Origin: an uncultured Pelagibacteraceae bacterium
GTDB lineage: Bacteria > Pseudomonadota > Alphaproteobacteria > Pelagibacterales > Pelagibacteraceae
NCBI GenBank assembly: GCA_902547215.1
Contig: CACCNI010000003.1
Coordinates: forward strand, 1 to 64,000
Reading direction: 5' to 3'
DNA length: 64,000 nt
Positions 19,566 through 28,993 of this stretch are shown here, in pieces. Position 1 is the first letter of the stretch. The number at the start of each line of letters is the position of its first letter. The position numbers and the translations under genes were made by a program. The notes beneath the pieces are model-generated. The model made no database searches and was not told where the DNA came from. It was given only the letters and a program-made list of their open reading frames with translations.

Positions 19566-20705
19566 ATGAATTTTGAAGCTTCTAGAGCAAAAGCTATTGA
19601 TAAATTAAATAATTTTGTAGAAAAAAATCTTTCGGATTATTCAAAATTGAGAAACTTCGATTTTGGGCCTGATAAAAGAGATAACGTTTCTTGCTTATCG
19701 CCCTATGTTACTCATGGGGTTCTTAATGAAATTGAAATTATTAAAAAATCATTAACGAAGTTTTCCTTTTCAAGAAACGAAAAGTTTATACAGGAAGTTC
19801 TTTGGCGAACTTATTGGAAAGGTTGGCTTGAGTTAAGACCAAATGTATGGACCGATTATTTAGTAAGTTTAAATAATATAAGAGAGAAATTTAAAAATAA
19901 TAAAGAATACTTAAATGCGATAGAGGGAAATACTAATATCGAATGCTTTAATGAATGGGTAAAAGAACTAAAAGAAAACAATTACCTTCATAATCATACG
20001 AGAATGTGGTTTGCAAGTATCTGGATATTCACATTGGATTTGCCTTGGCAACTAGGCGCAGAACTTTTTATGCAACATCTTTATGATGGTGATGCTGCAT
20101 CAAATACACTTGGATGGAGATGGGTTGCTGGAGTACAAACTCAAGGAAAACATTATTTAGCAAGTGAATGGAATATCAAAAAATTTACCAATAATAGATT
20201 TAACAATATTAAATTGAATGAAAACGCGCCACCAAAAGTTTCTGAAAAGACGTACTCAATTATAAAACAAAATTTTGCTAATCCTCAAGATATTGATCAA
20301 GATAATTTATTGGTTTTTGAAAATAATCTCTCTCTTGAAACTACTGATTTTAAAGATAATAAATTTAAGAAAGTCTATTTAGTTTCAAATAATGAAAATA
20401 GATCTATAAAACTTAGTGAAAAAGTTATCAAATTTAAGTCTCTTTTATCTAAAGATCAGGAGCAAAGATTAAAAGATCGATCGATTGATTGTGAAATTAT
20501 AGATGTAAGTGAAGTTAAAAAAATAGGTGAAAATATTATCAGTTTATATCCCACGGTTGGTGAAAATTTAGATTATTTAAATTCAAATAACATTAAAGTT
20601 AACTTCTTGTACAGAAAGCTCGATCAGTATTCCTGGCAATATTGCAATAAAGGTTTTTTTAATTTTAAAAATTATATTCCGAAAATTATTACAATGTTCA
20701 CTTAG
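19566..20705 (+). CDS. FAD-binding cryptochrome/photolyase-family protein lacking the N-terminal antenna domain
   Basis: [12 protein letters not shown]-type and [34 protein letters not shown]-binding motifs; starts directly in the FAD-binding region. Confidence 0.82.
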   Translation: MNFEASRAKAIDKLNNFVEKNLSDYSKLRNFDFGPDKRDNVSCLSPYVTHGVLNEIEIIKKSLTKFSFSRNEKFIQEVLWRTYWKGWLELRPNVWTDYLVSLNNIREKFKNNKEYLNAIEGNTNIECFNEWVKELKENNYLHNHTRMWFASIWIFTLDLPWQLGAELFMQHLYDGDAASNTLGWRWVAGVQTQGKHYLASEWNIKKFTNNRFNNIKLNENAPPKVSEKTYSIIKQNFANPQDIDQDNLLVFENNLSLETTDFKDNKFKKVYLVSNNENRSIKLSEKVIKFKSLLSKDQEQRLKDRSIDCEIIDVSEVKKIGENIISLYPTVGENLDYLNSNNIKVNFLYRKLDQYSWQYCNKGFFNFKNYIPKIITMFT

Positions 20706-20823
20706 ATGAACATCGTTTTGAACAGTATTTAACTTTATCCCAATTTAATCTCCATTTTTTTCTCCATTTAAATGGTCTTTGACAAACTGGACAAATTTTA
20801 GTTGGAAGGTTTTGTTTCTTCAT
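20698..20823 (-). CDS. DUF2256 zinc-finger-like micro-protein (41 aa)
   Basis: Own translation [41 protein letters not shown]; CPxCxRPFxWRKKW...YCSxRC is the DUF2256 pattern; not in ORF track. Confidence 0.88.
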   Translation of the reverse strand: MKKQNLPTKICPVCQRPFKWRKKWRLNWDKVKYCSKRCSSK

Positions 20824-21169
20824 TAAGTTGATGTTTATTTTTCAAAAAAAGAAAGTAAGCAACAAATTCATATAAATAATGAAAAATAATAAAAAAAGGT
20901 TTGAAACTAAATATTTTAGCTAAAAATTTATATTTTGGAATTTTAGACCAAATAATCACAAATGCTTTTGCACCACCTATAACTTCTCCATTGTCGATGA
21001 CATGCAATCTTCGTAGAAGCTCTGCTTGGGATTTTGAAGTCAAATTAATTGCTTCCTGATTATTTGTAATATCAACCCACTCTAAATTTTCATCAGAATT
21101 TTTTTTATAATGATCAATTTCCATTTTACAAATGTTACAGGAGTTATTGAAAAAAACCTTAATTGGCAT
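20798..21169 (-). CDS. DUF393 / DCC-family thiol-disulfide protein
   Basis: [18 protein letters not shown]-terminal CxxC motif. Confidence 0.82.
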   Translation of the reverse strand: MPIKVFFNNSCNICKMEIDHYKKNSDENLEWVDITNNQEAINLTSKSQAELLRRLHVIDNGEVIGGAKAFVIIWSKIPKYKFLAKIFSFKPFFIIFHYLYEFVAYFLFLKNKHQLNEETKPSN

Positions 21170-22652
21170 TTGTATTTTCTTTAATAAATTTATCTGCTGC
21201 AGCCAGAATCATTTTTTTTCTAGGTGCATTCATTTTATCATAAATTCTGACCATCATCGATAGTCTTGGGTTTTTTAAAAAAAATTTTCTATTTTTATCG
21301 ATAAATCTCCAATAAAGACCATCCATAACATTACACCAATCACCCTTTTTAAAATCCATCATTTTTAAAAAATAACTTGACCCACAAATATATGGTTTGG
21401 TTGCAAATATTCCTCCGTCGCTAAAGAGCCCCATGCCGTAAACGTTTGGTGACATTACCCAGTCAGATGAATCAACAAACATTTCCATAAACCATCTATA
21501 AACAAAGATTGGTTTGATCTCGCAAAGGTTCATTATGTTTGATAAAATCATCAGTCTTTCAATATGGTGAGACCAGCCATAATCATTAGCATTTTTTATT
21601 GCATAATCTAAAGGAGGTAAACCTGTGTTTCCTTCATACCAACAAGGTTTCATTTTTCGATTATGTTTAAAGTAATTTCCAGTTTCTAATTTACTATGAA
21701 AATTTTGATAAATTCCTCTCATGAACTCGCGCCAACCAATTACTTGTCTAACATAGCCTTCCAAAGAATTAATTCTTATTTTTTTCTTTTTGTGACTTGT
21801 TAAAATTCTATCTAAAATAATTTCAGGTGTGATTATTCCTAAGTTTAAATATGGACTAAGTGCACTATGAAATAATACATTATTGCTTTGATCAACAGCA
21901 TCTTCATAATCCCCAAACAAATTTGATTTTTCTTTAATGAAAAAGTCTAATAATTTTATTACATCCTTAAATTCAGTTGCAAACCAGAAATTTTTTGTTG
22001 AACCAGGATGTTTTGAAAATTTTTTTTCTACAATTTCTTTTAAATTTTTTGTATGAGAAGTTTCATTTATTTTTGGGAAGGCTGGAATTTTAGTTCCTTT
22101 AGGAAGTTTTTTTCTATTATCTTCATCAAAACTCCATTTTCCTCCAACAGGGTCTTCACCATTCATTAAAATATTCATTTTTTTTCTTGTTTCTTTATAA
22201 AACACTGCCATGAAGGGTTTTTTTGATTTAGATAAATATTTTTTAAAATCATCTCTAGAATTTAAAAACATTGGGGTTTTGATTATATTTAATTTTATTT
22301 TATTTTTTTTTACAAAATCTAAAATTTTCTTCTCAAACGGTTTATCTTCTATTTCAAAAAAAGAAATTTCTTTAATTTTATTCTTTTTAACAATCTTTTG
22401 TAATTTTGTTAAATAATCACTTTTAAAATCAGCGCTATCAATCTTTGAATAAGTTAATTTAAAACTATTTTTCTTTAAATTATCTGCATACGATCGCATC
22501 GAAGATAAAAATAGTAATATTTTTAGTTTGTGATGTTTTTCATAAGTACATAGGCCATAATCTTCTGCCATAAAAAAAAGATGGTCATTTTTGAAGCGGC
22601 TTAAGTATTTTAATGGAAATAGTTGATTTCCAAGTGTAATAAACAATTTCAT
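21159..22652 (-). CDS. Cryptochrome/photolyase-related protein (FeS-BCP/PhrB-like, (6-4) photolyase lineage)
   Basis: ITLGNQLFPLKYL...FFMAEDYGLCTYEKHHKLKILLFLSSMRSYA; YVRQVIGWREFMRG; GWSHHIERLMILSNIMNL. Confidence 0.88.
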   Translation of the reverse strand: MKLFITLGNQLFPLKYLSRFKNDHLFFMAEDYGLCTYEKHHKLKILLFLSSMRSYADNLKKNSFKLTYSKIDSADFKSDYLTKLQKIVKKNKIKEISFFEIEDKPFEKKILDFVKKNKIKLNIIKTPMFLNSRDDFKKYLSKSKKPFMAVFYKETRKKMNILMNGEDPVGGKWSFDEDNRKKLPKGTKIPAFPKINETSHTKNLKEIVEKKFSKHPGSTKNFWFATEFKDVIKLLDFFIKEKSNLFGDYEDAVDQSNNVLFHSALSPYLNLGIITPEIILDRILTSHKKKKIRINSLEGYVRQVIGWREFMRGIYQNFHSKLETGNYFKHNRKMKPCWYEGNTGLPPLDYAIKNANDYGWSHHIERLMILSNIMNLCEIKPIFVYRWFMEMFVDSSDWVMSPNVYGMGLFSDGGIFATKPYICGSSYFLKMMDFKKGDWCNVMDGLYWRFIDKNRKFFLKNPRLSMMVRIYDKMNAPRKKMILAAADKFIKENTNAN

Positions 22653-22680
22653 AATCTATTTATAAATACTATTATAAGAT

Positions 22681-23397
22681 ATGTCAGGAAAATATTTAAT
22701 ATTTGGTGCGACAGGTTCTATCGGTTCAAATTTATCAAAAATGATGGCTGAAAATAATGAAGATGTTCAACTAATTGGAAGAGATGAAGAAAATTTAAAA
22801 AATATTTCTTCTGAAACAGGTTGTAAATATACTGTAGTAGATGTTCTTGACTCTGCAAAAATAGAAAGTTTAAAAAATGAATTTGCAGATGAGGAAATAA
22901 AAGGAATTGCATATTGTGTAGGTTCAATAGACCTTAAACCTCTAAGAATGGTAAAAAAAGACGACTTTCAAAAGTGTTTCGATTTAAATTTTTACCCAAT
23001 TGTAGATACAATTAAAAATTTCCAAGAAAGTTTAAAAAAAAATAGAGGCTCTGTTGTAATTTTTTCAACTGTTGCAGTCAGAAGAGGATTTACCAATCAT
23101 AGCATTATCGCTTCTGTAAAAGGAGCTTTAGAGGGATTGACTGTATCTTTAGCTGCTGAATTTGCCCCAAATATAAGAGTAAATTGTATTGCTCCAAGTT
23201 TAACTAAGTCCAAAATTGCTGAACCAATGCTGAAGAACAAACTTATCGCGGAGGGTATTGCTAAAGCACATCCCATGAAAAGAATTGGTGAAGGCAAAGA
23301 CGCAGCTGCAATGGCAAAGTTTTTATTAACTGATGAAAGTTCATGGATAACTGGTCAAATTATAGGCGTAGATGGTGGAAGATCAAAACTAACTTGA
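22681..23397 (+). CDS. Short-chain dehydrogenase/reductase
   Basis: FGATGSIGSNL; IFSTVAVRRG; C-terminal SSWITGQIIGVDGG. Confidence 0.9.
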   Translation: MSGKYLIFGATGSIGSNLSKMMAENNEDVQLIGRDEENLKNISSETGCKYTVVDVLDSAKIESLKNEFADEEIKGIAYCVGSIDLKPLRMVKKDDFQKCFDLNFYPIVDTIKNFQESLKKNRGSVVIFSTVAVRRGFTNHSIIASVKGALEGLTVSLAAEFAPNIRVNCIAPSLTKSKIAEPMLKNKLIAEGIAKAHPMKRIGEGKDAAAMAKFLLTDESSWITGQIIGVDGGRSKLT

Positions 23398-23450
23398 TCA
23401 AAATTATTAAAATACCTTTTTTGATAAAATAATATATTCTTAAAAATATT

Positions 23451-25136
23451 GTGAAAAAATATTCAGCAGAAGAGCTTTTTAAAATAGCATATGCTCATCT
23501 TCAAAAAAAAGACTTTAGGAAATCTTCAGGTCTCTTCGAAAAACTTATTAATGATTACCCAGAAAATCTTTCAATATTAAGAAATTTAACTCACTGCTAT
23601 ATTTACCTAGGAGAATTTGAAAAAGCAGAAACTACTATTCGAAAAATAATCAGTATCAAACCAGATGAACCTTTTATATATCAAACTCTTGCTTCAATAC
23701 TAAAAGATCAAGACAAATTAGAGGAAGCTACCTTAATTATAAATCAAGCCTTAGATAAAAATTTAATTAATAAAAAATGGGAGATACAAAAAAATTTATT
23801 TTTTCCTAAAATTCCTTCAAATAAGGAGGAAATTAAAATGTATAGAGAAAAAATTAAAAAAGAAATTGAAAAAATATTAAATGTAAGTTTTCTGACAAAA
23901 TTAGATTATGATAAAGATCAAATAATTATTCCACCCCATGTTGACCTATCATATAACGATTGGGATAATCTTGAATTAAACAAAAGAAATGTACTAGCAT
24001 TTAAAAAATTGTATGAGATTTTAAATGATGAGTCTTATATAGAAAAAGATATTAAAGGAAAAATAAAAATTGGAGTAATTTCTGAATTTTTAACAGATCA
24101 TACAATTGGTAAACTTTATAAAGATCTTATCTTCAGTCTTGATAAAAATAAGTTTGAAACTTTTATTTTTCACTCACAGAAAACTAGAGCTGGAGAAATA
24201 TTTGATGAATTTAAAGAAAAAGAGAAAGAAGGTATTTTAAAAAATGAAATTCTTCCAATAAAACTTTCAGAAAAAATTGAAGTGATTAAAAAATTCAGGT
24301 TAAATATAATTTTTTATCCTGACATTGGTTTATCTTTCGAATTTTATTATTTGGCTCTAATGCGACTAGCAAAATACCAAATTACCACTTTTGGCCACCC
24401 AGAAACGACAGGTAGTAATTCTATTGATTTTTATTTGATTTCAAAAAATTGTGTAAACGAAAATACGCAAAAACATTATTCTGAAAAATTACTTTTAATG
24501 AACTATTTGCCAATGATTTATCCCAAACCATTTACAAAAAAAAAACTCTCTCAAGATGAACTTAATAAAAAAAATATTTATTCTTGCCCACAGACTTTAA
24601 TTAAAATTCATCCTGACTTTGACCAAATAATCTTTGATATTCTTGAAAAAGATAAGAAAGGTATTGTTTATTTGATAAAAGATAGGAATAGGGTTTGGTA
24701 CAAAAAGTTAGTTAAACGATTTAACACAAATAAAAAATACGATTCAAAAAAAATTATTTTTATCGATCCTTTAAGTTATGAGGATTATCTTCTACATCTT
24801 GGAAGATCATCTGTTTTGCTGGATCCGCTTTTTTACGGTGCTGGAAATTCTTTTTTTGAATCTATGCTTTATGGTACACCAACTGTTACATTTCCTACCG
24901 ATCACATCAAATCAAGGTTAGTATTAGCCGCTTATAAGCAAATGGAAATTGAGCATCCTCCTGTTGCAACCAGTATTAAGAATTATGTAGACTTGGCCGT
25001 TAGTTATGCAAATAGAGACGATATTAGTGCTTTGAAAAATACTTATAAAACTGCGGCTGAAAAAAAGTTGTTTAATACAAAAAAAGCGGGCGAAGAATTT
25101 AACAAAATTATAAATAATTTATTTAATTTGACTTAA
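23451..25136 (+). CDS. TPR domain plus OGT-like (GT41-like) glycosyltransferase
   Basis: N-terminal TPR repeats (YIYLGEFEKAETTIRKIISIKPDEPFIYQTLASILKDQDKLEEA); KIKIGVISEFLTDHTIGKL; LLDPLFYGAGNSFFESMLYGTPTVTFP. Confidence 0.75.
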   Translation: MKKYSAEELFKIAYAHLQKKDFRKSSGLFEKLINDYPENLSILRNLTHCYIYLGEFEKAETTIRKIISIKPDEPFIYQTLASILKDQDKLEEATLIINQALDKNLINKKWEIQKNLFFPKIPSNKEEIKMYREKIKKEIEKILNVSFLTKLDYDKDQIIIPPHVDLSYNDWDNLELNKRNVLAFKKLYEILNDESYIEKDIKGKIKIGVISEFLTDHTIGKLYKDLIFSLDKNKFETFIFHSQKTRAGEIFDEFKEKEKEGILKNEILPIKLSEKIEVIKKFRLNIIFYPDIGLSFEFYYLALMRLAKYQITTFGHPETTGSNSIDFYLISKNCVNENTQKHYSEKLLLMNYLPMIYPKPFTKKKLSQDELNKKNIYSCPQTLIKIHPDFDQIIFDILEKDKKGIVYLIKDRNRVWYKKLVKRFNTNKKYDSKKIIFIDPLSYEDYLLHLGRSSVLLDPLFYGAGNSFFESMLYGTPTVTFPTDHIKSRLVLAAYKQMEIEHPPVATSIKNYVDLAVSYANRDDISALKNTYKTAAEKKLFNTKKAGEEFNKIINNLFNLT

Positions 25137-25971
25137 TTCTTTTGAAACAGTCTATTGTATTTTTTATCAAGCATGCAATTGTCATTGGCCCAACACCTCC
25201 AGGAACTGGAGTTAATGCTTTTGCCTTTTTTGAAACTTCCTCAAAATCTACGTCTCCAACTATTCCCTCGTCAGTCTTATTAATGCCTACGTCGATAATT
25301 ATCGAGTCCTTTTTCACCCAATCACCCTTTACTAATTTTGGGATACCTACTGCAGCAATTATAATATCAGCTTCTAGACATTCTGATTTTAAGTTTTTTG
25401 TTTTAGAATGAGTAATTGTGACCGTGCAATTTTCCTTAAGGAGCAGTTGAGCCATTGGTTTTCCATTTAAATTAGATCTACCTATAATCACAGCTTTTTT
25501 ACCACTTAAATTTGGCTCAACCTTTTTTAATAAAAGATAGCATCCAAGAGGGGTACATGGTACCGAGCTTTCGTAACCGGAAGATAAATTTCCTACATTC
25601 ACAGGATGAAAACCATCAACGTCTTTGCTTGGAATTATTGAGTCAATTATTTTTTTTTTATCAATGTGTTTTGGCAAAGGTAATTGCACAAGAATTCCAG
25701 AAATTGATTTATTTTCGTTTAAATCTTTTATTTTTTTTAAAACAATTTTCTCATCTACATCTTCTGGGTATTTTATTACATCCGAATTTAATCCCACTTC
25801 CTTTGCAGATTTTTCTTTATTTTTAACGTAAATTTGACTTGGTGCAAGTTCACCTATTAATATAACGGTTAGGCCGGGCACATCATTAAATTTTTTTTTC
25901 AGCTCATCAACTTCTTCCTTAAGTTTGAGTCTAAGTGAACCTGCTTCTTTTTTTCCATCTATTAAAATCAT
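25123..25971 (-). CDS. folD: Bifunctional methylenetetrahydrofolate dehydrogenase/cyclohydrolase
   Basis: ISGILVQLPLPKHI, KDVDGFHPVNVG, PCTPLGCYLLL, GRSNLNGKPMAQLLL, PVPGGVGPMT. Confidence 0.97.
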   Translation of the reverse strand: MILIDGKKEAGSLRLKLKEEVDELKKKFNDVPGLTVILIGELAPSQIYVKNKEKSAKEVGLNSDVIKYPEDVDEKIVLKKIKDLNENKSISGILVQLPLPKHIDKKKIIDSIIPSKDVDGFHPVNVGNLSSGYESSVPCTPLGCYLLLKKVEPNLSGKKAVIIGRSNLNGKPMAQLLLKENCTVTITHSKTKNLKSECLEADIIIAAVGIPKLVKGDWVKKDSIIIDVGINKTDEGIVGDVDFEEVSKKAKALTPVPGGVGPMTIACLIKNTIDCFKRIKSN

Positions 25972-25972
25972 T

Positions 25973-26260
25973 TTATATAATTGGTCTTATATAATATTCC
26001 ATACACATTTGCATAATCCATATCAACATAAGTAATATTATAGGTGAAATATCAAATGCACCAAGATTTGGTAAAAAAGCCCTTATTCTTTTTAAAAAAG
26101 GTTCAGTCATGCGGTATGTAAAATCTAAAACAGAATAAACAAATCTATTACTAGTATTAATTACATTAAAAGCTACTAACCAACTTAAAACAACGTTTGC
26201 AATCACTACGTATGAATAATATTTTAGAACGGTCATAGCAACTATGTAAATTATTATCAT
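25973..26260 (-). CDS. YggT family membrane protein
   Basis: 95 aa; FTYRMTEPFLKRIRAFLPNLGAFDISPIILLML. Confidence 0.9.
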   Translation of the reverse strand: MIIIYIVAMTVLKYYSYVVIANVVLSWLVAFNVINTSNRFVYSVLDFTYRMTEPFLKRIRAFLPNLGAFDISPIILLMLIWIMQMCMEYYIRPII

Positions 26261-27342
26261 TTTTTCTCTACGTAAATTGATTGACTAGGAAATGCAAACG
26301 ATGCTTTATTTTTTTCTACGATTTCTTTAATTCCTATAGCTAATCTTTCCTTAACTTTAAGCCATTCATTCCAACTACTTGTTTGGGTAAAACATCTAAC
26401 ATACATGTCGATGGAACTATCTGAAAATTTATCTACTCTTACCGCTAAACCAACTTTTGTATCAAAATCTTTGTTGTCTTTAATAAAATTTTCAATTTGA
26501 TCTCGTACATTTTTGAGTTGTTCTATAGTGGTGTCGTACTGAAGTGTAATTGTCCAGCTTATTAACCAATTTGTTGTTTGGCTGATATTTATCACAGCAT
26601 TTTCAGCAAATTGAAAATTTGGTATTATGGCTAAAGATTTATCAAACTTTCTTATTGTAGTTGATCTAAATCCAATTTTCTCAACAATGCCCTCAATGGT
26701 ACCTTCTACTAAAATCCAGTCACCCATTTTAAATCTTTTTTCAACTAAAACTAAAATTCCTGAAATTAAGTTTTTAAATAAATCTTGTGCACCTAGTGCT
26801 ACGGCAACACCGAACAAACCAAGCCCTGCTATAATTGGACCAATCTTTATTCCCCATAATTCTAGGACAGCTGCAGCTCCAAGTATAAAAATAAGTATCT
26901 TTAATGATTTAATTATCCAACCAATTAATTCTCGAGTTAAAATTCTATCTAGTCCACTTAGAATATAAGAAATTGGTTCTATTATCTGATGTATGATCCA
27001 AAATAACAATATAGTAATCAGAGTTCTATTTACATTATCAACAAATGAACTGGTTTCATCACTAAATGTCATATAATAACTTGCAAAAAAGAAACCTAGC
27101 ACTATTGGTAAAAATCTTGCTGGACCAACTAAAGATTTTACAAATGTATCATCTAATTTATTAGTTGTTTTTTTAGATATAATTTCCAATTTTTTAAGAA
27201 TTAATTTGCTAATAAGGCCTCTGAAAATTAAAAAAATTAAAAATATTCCTAAACCAATCAGAATTTGACCAATATCAATTCCAAGAATTCCCTGGTCCCA
27301 AACCGAAAGAAATAGATCTTTAAAATTTATAAAAACTTCCAT
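26257..27342 (-). CDS. MscS-family mechanosensitive ion channel
   Basis: GLGLFGVAVALGAQDLFKNLISGILVLVEKRFKMGDWI. Confidence 0.93.
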   Translation of the reverse strand: MEVFINFKDLFLSVWDQGILGIDIGQILIGLGIFLIFLIFRGLISKLILKKLEIISKKTTNKLDDTFVKSLVGPARFLPIVLGFFFASYYMTFSDETSSFVDNVNRTLITILLFWIIHQIIEPISYILSGLDRILTRELIGWIIKSLKILIFILGAAAVLELWGIKIGPIIAGLGLFGVAVALGAQDLFKNLISGILVLVEKRFKMGDWILVEGTIEGIVEKIGFRSTTIRKFDKSLAIIPNFQFAENAVINISQTTNWLISWTITLQYDTTIEQLKNVRDQIENFIKDNKDFDTKVGLAVRVDKFSDSSIDMYVRCFTQTSSWNEWLKVKERLAIGIKEIVEKNKASFAFPSQSIYVEKK

Positions 27343-27344
27343 AT

Positions 27345-28043
27345 CTAAATTTTATATAATAAAAATTCTTCTTCACCAGGATTAAATAAGAAGATTTTCT
27401 TCCATTTTAGCTCATTTAATACAGATGAAGTTTTTTCACCTATGCACATTAAATTGGTTTTCATCCAATAATCGTCCAGCTCGTATTTTTTTATCAAATT
27501 TAAAAAACTTAATGCACTATTTTGAGAATAAATATAAACAATATCTGGAATTTTTTTTTTAAGTTCACTTAAAAAATCAAAACTTATATCCTCAATATGA
27601 GAAACACTATAATTAATTAATCTTTTAACATTCAATCCTTCTTTAATTAAGTCTTTATCCAAATCATACGAAACTAATCCACCGCTGATATACAAGATTT
27701 TCTCAGTTTTTTTTTCTAAATTTTGCAAAATTAATTCTCGCAAATTTTTTACATTTCCACCGGCCGAAAATGTGTTATAGAAACCTTTTTGTTTTGCAGT
27801 TTTTTCTGTTGCATCACCTACACAAAAACATAAACTTTTTTTATCAAAATCTTTAGTATCCAAATTTCTAATTGCATTTGAGCTTGTAAAAATGATGATC
27901 TTATATTCTGAACTATTAAGTTTGGGATAATCTAGTTTATTTATTTTAATTAAAGGGAGGTGAGATACGGTGAAACCTTTATCTTTGAATCTCTTAATTA
28001 AATCTATTGAGTCTTCTAAAGGTCTAGTTAATAAAACATGCAT
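27345..28043 (-). CDS. hemD: Uroporphyrinogen-III synthase (HemD-like)
   Basis: VLLTRPLEDSIDLIKRFKDKGF...IIFTSSNAIRNL; adjacent to hemC. Confidence 0.82.
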   Translation of the reverse strand: MHVLLTRPLEDSIDLIKRFKDKGFTVSHLPLIKINKLDYPKLNSSEYKIIIFTSSNAIRNLDTKDFDKKSLCFCVGDATEKTAKQKGFYNTFSAGGNVKNLRELILQNLEKKTEKILYISGGLVSYDLDKDLIKEGLNVKRLINYSVSHIEDISFDFLSELKKKIPDIVYIYSQNSALSFLNLIKKYELDDYWMKTNLMCIGEKTSSVLNELKWKKIFLFNPGEEEFLLYKI

Positions 28044-28943
28044 TTATTTATTCATCTCGAACTGTTTTTTTAAATCATTGCCAGCTTTTTCAGCAATTTT
28101 TAGAGCTTCTTCTATTTTACATTCATCTTTATAAGTAAATTTTTTATTTCCATCGTCAGAAAATAATTCAGCTATAATACTTACATTATCACCTTTTATG
28201 TTTGCATATATACCAGCTGCAGTGTTGCAGTCACCCTCTAATACACTTAAAATTTTTCTTTCTATTTTTGACTCAATTGAGGTTTCAAAATGGTTAATTT
28301 TTGAAAGGATATTATTTAATTTTTCATCATCTTCTCTAGACTGTAGAACGATTGTTCCTTGACCTGCTGGAGGAACTATTTTCTTACATTCAAAAACCTC
28401 TGATATTCTATTTTCTATAGATAAAGATAATAGACCTGCCTTTGCTAAAATAATCGAGTCATATTGATCCTCATCTAATTTTTTAATTCTAGTGTCAATA
28501 TTCCCCCTAATCAATTTAAAGTTTAAGTCTGATCTTAAATGTTTTAACTGAAATTCTCTTCTTAATGAGGAAGTGCCAATTACTGAATTTTTTTTAATTT
28601 TATCAAGTGTTAAGTTTTCTTTATTTATTAAAACTTCTTCAGGATCATTTCTTTTAAGAAAACAATTGATTTTTAAACCCTTGGTTTTAATAGATGGAAC
28701 GTCTTTCAAAGAGTGAACAGCTACATCAATTTTTTTACTTAAAAGTTCTTTTTCAATATTTTTTATAAACTCTCCTTTGCCTCCAATTTCACTAGTCCTT
28801 CTATCTAAAACTAAATCACCCTCTGTAGTAATTTTTTTAATTTCTATTTCGATATCAAGTTCTTTAAGAAAAGCTTTTTTTGCAATTTCAGCATATTTTA
28901 ATGCTAATTTACTTCCACGGGAACCAATTATAAGTTTTTCCAT
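28044..28943 (-). CDS. hemC: Hydroxymethylbilane synthase
   Basis: IGSRGSKLAL, DVAVHSLKDVP, IGTSSLRREFQLKHLRSDL, LEGDCNTAAGIYA. Confidence 0.96.
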   Translation of the reverse strand: MEKLIIGSRGSKLALKYAEIAKKAFLKELDIEIEIKKITTEGDLVLDRRTSEIGGKGEFIKNIEKELLSKKIDVAVHSLKDVPSIKTKGLKINCFLKRNDPEEVLINKENLTLDKIKKNSVIGTSSLRREFQLKHLRSDLNFKLIRGNIDTRIKKLDEDQYDSIILAKAGLLSLSIENRISEVFECKKIVPPAGQGTIVLQSREDDEKLNNILSKINHFETSIESKIERKILSVLEGDCNTAAGIYANIKGDNVSIIAELFSDDGNKKFTYKDECKIEEALKIAEKAGNDLKKQFEMNK

Positions 28944-28993
28944 TTATTTAATTTTTTTATTTTTAGAGTAAATTACATTAATAAAAACCTTTT

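Noticed and set aside
25142-25831. ORFs on the plus strand opposite folD (89, 104 and 68 aa)
   Set aside because: Antisense shadow ORFs of a conserved gene; composition mirrors folD.
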